From Pedobacter soli (lineage in GTDB: Bacteria > Bacteroidota > Bacteroidia > Sphingobacteriales > Sphingobacteriaceae), in assembly GCF_900101435.1 (NCBI RefSeq), contig NZ_FMZH01000003.1, forward strand, positions 496,001 through 560,000: a stretch of DNA of 64,000 bases, given 5' to 3'. This document shows positions 61,289 through 64,000 of this stretch, one piece after another (within the stretch, counting starts at the first letter, position 1; every line of letters starts with the position of its first letter). Both the position numbers and the translations under genes were made by a program. The notes beneath the pieces were generated by a model, which searched no databases, was not told where the DNA came from, and worked only from the letters and a program-made list of their open reading frames with translations.

Positions 61289-62485
61289 ATGAACACACAG
61301 ATCCAAAAGTTGTACGAAAAAGCAGGTAAAACCGAACGATTAATCATTGGGCTAATGAGTGGCACCTCTATGGATGGGCTCGATATTGCACTCTGCTCAG
61401 TTAAACATAGCGGGCCTGATACCGATATAAAAGTACTGGCTTTTAAAACCGGCGATTATACCGATGATTTCAGGGCTAAGATTAAAGCTGTTTTCTCGAA
61501 AAAGGAGGTCGATTTGCAATTGGTTTGCCTCATGAATGAGCACATTGCCAATACACATGCCCAATTAATTAACGAAGCCCTGCAAGAGTGGGGATATGAT
61601 AATGAAAGCATCGACTTTATTGCCAGCCACGGACAAACTATTTTTCATGCGCCAAAATCTTTGCATCAGCTAGATGATTATCCGAACGGAACCTTGCAAA
61701 TAGGTGATGGCGATCATATTGCGCTTAAAACGGGCATCATTACGCTTTCGGATTTCAGGCAGAAACATTTAGCTGCCGGTGGAGAAGGTGCACCATTAGC
61801 GGTTTACGGCGATTACCTGATCTTTTCAAAGGCTGGTGAAGACCGTGTAATGCTGAATATTGGGGGGATAGCCAACTTTACCTACCTGCCTGGAAGTACC
61901 GATGCCAGTGCCGTTTTTTCGACAGATGTTGGCCCGGGTAATACGCTGATGGATCAGTACATGCAAAAATATTTCAACCGGTTTTACGATAAACATGCAG
62001 AAGTTGGCTTTTCCGGGCAATTAAATGAAAAACTTTTGCATGCATTATTGGATTGTAGTTTCTTTGAGCTGGGTTTTCCAAAAACAACAGGTCCGGAGCT
62101 GTTTAATCTCGAATACCTCAGTCTGGCGCAACAACAATCTAACACCGCTGACATACTGAAAGAAGATGTAATGGCCACATTATGTCACTTTTCGGCACGC
62201 AGCATAGCCGATGCCATCAGGAGGTGTTTTGGTCAGGAAGCAAAAGCAGTGGTTTACATGAGTGGTGGTGGCATGCACAACCCTTTACTGGTAAAACTGC
62301 TCCGTAACGAACTGCCTTTTTGTAATTTCTTAACAACTGATGATTTGAATATTAATCCCGACGCTAAAGAAGCTGTTTTATTTGCTGTTTTGGCTAACGA
62401 AACCCTTTGCGGTAAACCCATAAATTTTGGAAACAGGCAAGGAGTACCGGCGGTTTGTATGGGCAAAATCAGTTTGCCTGCCTAG
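61289..62485 (+). CDS. anmK: Anhydro-N-acetylmuramic acid kinase AnmK
   Basis: 398 residues. Signatures: LIIGLMSGTSMDGLDIALC (ATP site), ASHGQTIFHAPK, QIGDGDHIALKTGIITLSDFRQKHLAAGGEGAPL, LNIGGIANFTYLPGS, FSTDVGPGNTLMDQYM and MSGGGMHNPLL. It phosphorylates and opens 1,6-anhydro-N-acetylmuramic acid released from peptidoglycan. It is divergent from nagB with 152 bp between, so both ends of the recycling path start from one region. Confidence 0.95.
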   Translation: MNTQIQKLYEKAGKTERLIIGLMSGTSMDGLDIALCSVKHSGPDTDIKVLAFKTGDYTDDFRAKIKAVFSKKEVDLQLVCLMNEHIANTHAQLINEALQEWGYDNESIDFIASHGQTIFHAPKSLHQLDDYPNGTLQIGDGDHIALKTGIITLSDFRQKHLAAGGEGAPLAVYGDYLIFSKAGEDRVMLNIGGIANFTYLPGSTDASAVFSTDVGPGNTLMDQYMQKYFNRFYDKHAEVGFSGQLNEKLLHALLDCSFFELGFPKTTGPELFNLEYLSLAQQQSNTADILKEDVMATLCHFSARSIADAIRRCFGQEAKAVVYMSGGGMHNPLLVKLLRNELPFCNFLTTDDLNINPDAKEAVLFAVLANETLCGKPINFGNRQGVPAVCMGKISLPA

Positions 62486-62601
62486 CTAAATTTACATTAT
62501 CGGTTGATTGTGAATTAGTTTGTGTAGCTGAAAAGTTTGGTTTGTGCGGTATTTTGTTTAATTTGTTTTAAACTAATCTTTCTAACCCAAAACCAAATTT
62601 T

Positions 62602-64000
62602 ATGGAAAAAAGTTACCTAAAATGGTTGTCAAAGCTCTTCGTAATTTTGATGATCCCGTTTCTGTTGCTCTTATTTACAGGAATGGCACAAGCACAAAGC
62701 AAACGGTACACCATTAGCGGCAAGGTTACCGATGCAGCTAACAACGATCCTATTCCGGGGGCAGTTGTTAAAATACTTAACACCAATTTGGCCACAAGTA
62801 CCGATGCAAGCGGAGCTTATTCCTTCTCGGTTAATTTAAACCCCGGAAAATATCAACTTCAGTTTTCTTTCGTGGGCTATAAAAGCAGCCAGCAATCTGT
62901 TGATTTAGGAGATAACGATAAAGTGCAGCTCAGTGCGAAACTGGGAGGAGATGCGGTTGGCCTTGATGAAGTTATTGTTACCGGTACCTCGCAGGGAACC
63001 ACCCGTAAACAGCTCGGTAGTTATGTAAGTACAGTAAAAGGCGACGATTTAAACAAGGCACCCAGCGGAAATGCCCTGGCATCTTTACAGGGTAAAACGC
63101 CCGGAGCGCAAATCAGCCAAAACTCGGGCGATCCGGCAGGAGGGATCTCGGTTCGTTTGAGAGGGGTGAGTTCTGTTAATTCATCATCAGAACCGCTTTA
63201 CATTATCGATGGGGTAATTGTAAACAATTCTACCACAAGGGTAACCAATACTTCTGCGAATTATGATGGTGGAAACTTTATTGGTAGCATTGGTCAGAAC
63301 CGGATGGTTGATATAAGCCCTGCAGATATTGATCGTATTGAGGTACTTAATGGCGCCGCAGCGGCTGCAATTTATGGATCAAGAGCGAATGCAGGTGTTA
63401 TCCAGATTTTCACCAAAAGAGGCAAAACCGGCGCTCCGCAGGTGAGTTTCAATACCAGTTTAACCATCAGCGAATTGCGTAAACAAATTGAAGTAAATCA
63501 ATCGCCTACTAAATTTGGAGGGCCAACTGATGGGCCCACTGCGCAAACTCAGGATGTATTAACCCCAACTTTAACCAATACCACTCCGGTAACCAGATAT
63601 AATTATCAGGATTACATTTTTAGAACCGGAGTAGGTACCGATAACTCCGTGTCCGTTTCAGGAGGAAATGACAATACCAAATTTTATACTTCTGCAGGAT
63701 ATTTTGATAATCAGGGAATTATTAAAAATACCAATTTCAGGAGAATGAATTTCAGGGCAAATCTGGATCAGACCATTAATAAATGGGCAAAAATGACTGC
63801 AGGATTTAATTACATCCACAGCGATGCTAACGAAAAACCAGATGGAAACTCTTTTTTCTCGCCTATGAATTCGGTTACGATTATTGGTAACTTTCATGAT
63901 TTATTTACTCGTGATGCATTGGGCAATTTAAAAGCCATTGGAGAACGTGGCCGCGTTAATCCGGTTTCTGTTATCGAAGATATCAAACAACGCCAGTTTA
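62602..64000 (+). CDS. SusC/RagA family TonB-linked outer-membrane protein, 3' end missing
   Basis: The first 466 codons are inside the window, open to the edge. Signal peptide (MEKSYLKWLSKLFVILMIPFLLLLFTGMAQA), then a carboxypeptidase-regulatory-like domain (YTISGKVTDAANNDPIPGAVVKI... YKSSQQSVDLG), a plug domain (VIVTGTSQGTTRKQLGS... NALASLQGKTPGAQISQNSGDPAGGISVRLRGVSS... PLYIIDGVIVNNS...RIEVLNGAAAAAIYGSRANAGVIQIFTKRG) and the start of the barrel. The SusC type takes up oligosaccharides or peptides with a SusD partner, which should lie beyond the edge. No TonB box is evident near the N-terminus. Confidence 0.95.
   Translation, partial: MEKSYLKWLSKLFVILMIPFLLLLFTGMAQAQSKRYTISGKVTDAANNDPIPGAVVKILNTNLATSTDASGAYSFSVNLNPGKYQLQFSFVGYKSSQQSVDLGDNDKVQLSAKLGGDAVGLDEVIVTGTSQGTTRKQLGSYVSTVKGDDLNKAPSGNALASLQGKTPGAQISQNSGDPAGGISVRLRGVSSVNSSSEPLYIIDGVIVNNSTTRVTNTSANYDGGNFIGSIGQNRMVDISPADIDRIEVLNGAAAAAIYGSRANAGVIQIFTKRGKTGAPQVSFNTSLTISELRKQIEVNQSPTKFGGPTDGPTAQTQDVLTPTLTNTTPVTRYNYQDYIFRTGVGTDNSVSVSGGNDNTKFYTSAGYFDNQGIIKNTNFRRMNFRANLDQTINKWAKMTAGFNYIHSDANEKPDGNSFFSPMNSVTIIGNFHDLFTRDALGNLKAIGERGRVNPVSVIEDIKQRQF

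Noticed and set aside
1..64000. CRISPR arrays, tRNA or rRNA genes, prophage or insertion sequences
   Set aside because: No regularly spaced direct repeats with unique spacers, no cloverleaf or rRNA-like sequence and no transposase or phage genes were seen on either strand.

Overview
The window reads as chromosome of a Bacteroidota bacterium of the Sphingobacteriaceae type, most like Pedobacter. Supporting signs are a SusC/RagA outer-membrane protein, a PorP/SprF protein beside a very large PKD-repeat protein with a type IX secretion (T9SS) C-terminal domain, DUF4197 and DUF3127 proteins, a fused glucosamine-6-phosphate deaminase/PIG-L protein, and promoters of the Bacteroidota form TTTG-N19/21-TAnnTTTG. 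No rRNA, tRNA, CRISPR array, prophage or insertion sequence is recognisable. The identification is inference from gene content; no search was run.

Layout. 1-3.6 kb: two tandem AsmA/DUF748-like membrane-anchored paralogues on the minus strand, the first cut by the window edge. 4-8.8 kb: miaB, a sigma-54-type activator, lptE, a TPR-like protein and secG, a cell-envelope cluster. 8.9-11.8 kb: a PhoR-like histidine kinase, a PhoU-like DUF47 protein and a PiT phosphate transporter; both transcription units start behind two TTAACA repeats exactly 11 bp apart, resembling a Pho box. 12.2-18 kb: an ECF sigma factor with an unusual anti-sigma/carboxypeptidase-regulatory/TonB-C fusion, a DUF4197 protein, a TolB-like lipoprotein, a ketopantoate reductase, and a second ECF sigma factor with a small two-helix membrane protein. 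18.7-20.1 kb: a small operon of two tiny proteins, an isolated glycosyltransferase N-terminal domain and a His-rich Hsp20. 20.5-27.7 kb: DEAD-box helicase, Dps, AEC transporter, C1 peptidase, L-serine dehydratase, RDD protein, MgtC protein. 27.7-34.7 kb: the PorP/SprF and T9SS-cargo pair. 35-43.5 kb: groESL, a TIGR03915/TIGR03916 radical-SAM DNA-repair pair, HD hydrolase, XRE regulator, THUMP methyltransferase and a DUF3127 protein with an SSB-like acidic tip. 43.7-54.9 kb: a two-component system, futalosine-pathway menaquinone genes (mqnD, mqnB), a PTPS-type pterin synthase with folE and fabD, a giant NtrY-like kinase and a coiled-coil protein. 55-64 kb: an amino-sugar/peptidoglycan recycling neighbourhood (GHL10 hydrolase, LacI regulator, NagX-like acyltransferase, NagB-PIG-L fusion, AnmK) followed by the 5' part of a SusC gene.

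Most genes are ordinary housekeeping ones. The less expected signals are the matched TTAACA repeats ahead of both phosphate units, the anti-sigma/TonB-C fusion, the DUF3127 protein ending in an SSB-like tip, the pterin synthase with an animal-type CxxxxxHGH signature, the short glycosyltransferase domain in the Hsp20 operon, a 42-bp tandem repeat at 20.2 kb, and several families of palindromic intergenic repeats that recur between genes. Several start codons were moved downstream where a lipoprotein signal, a family N-terminus or a promoter element decides the matter.
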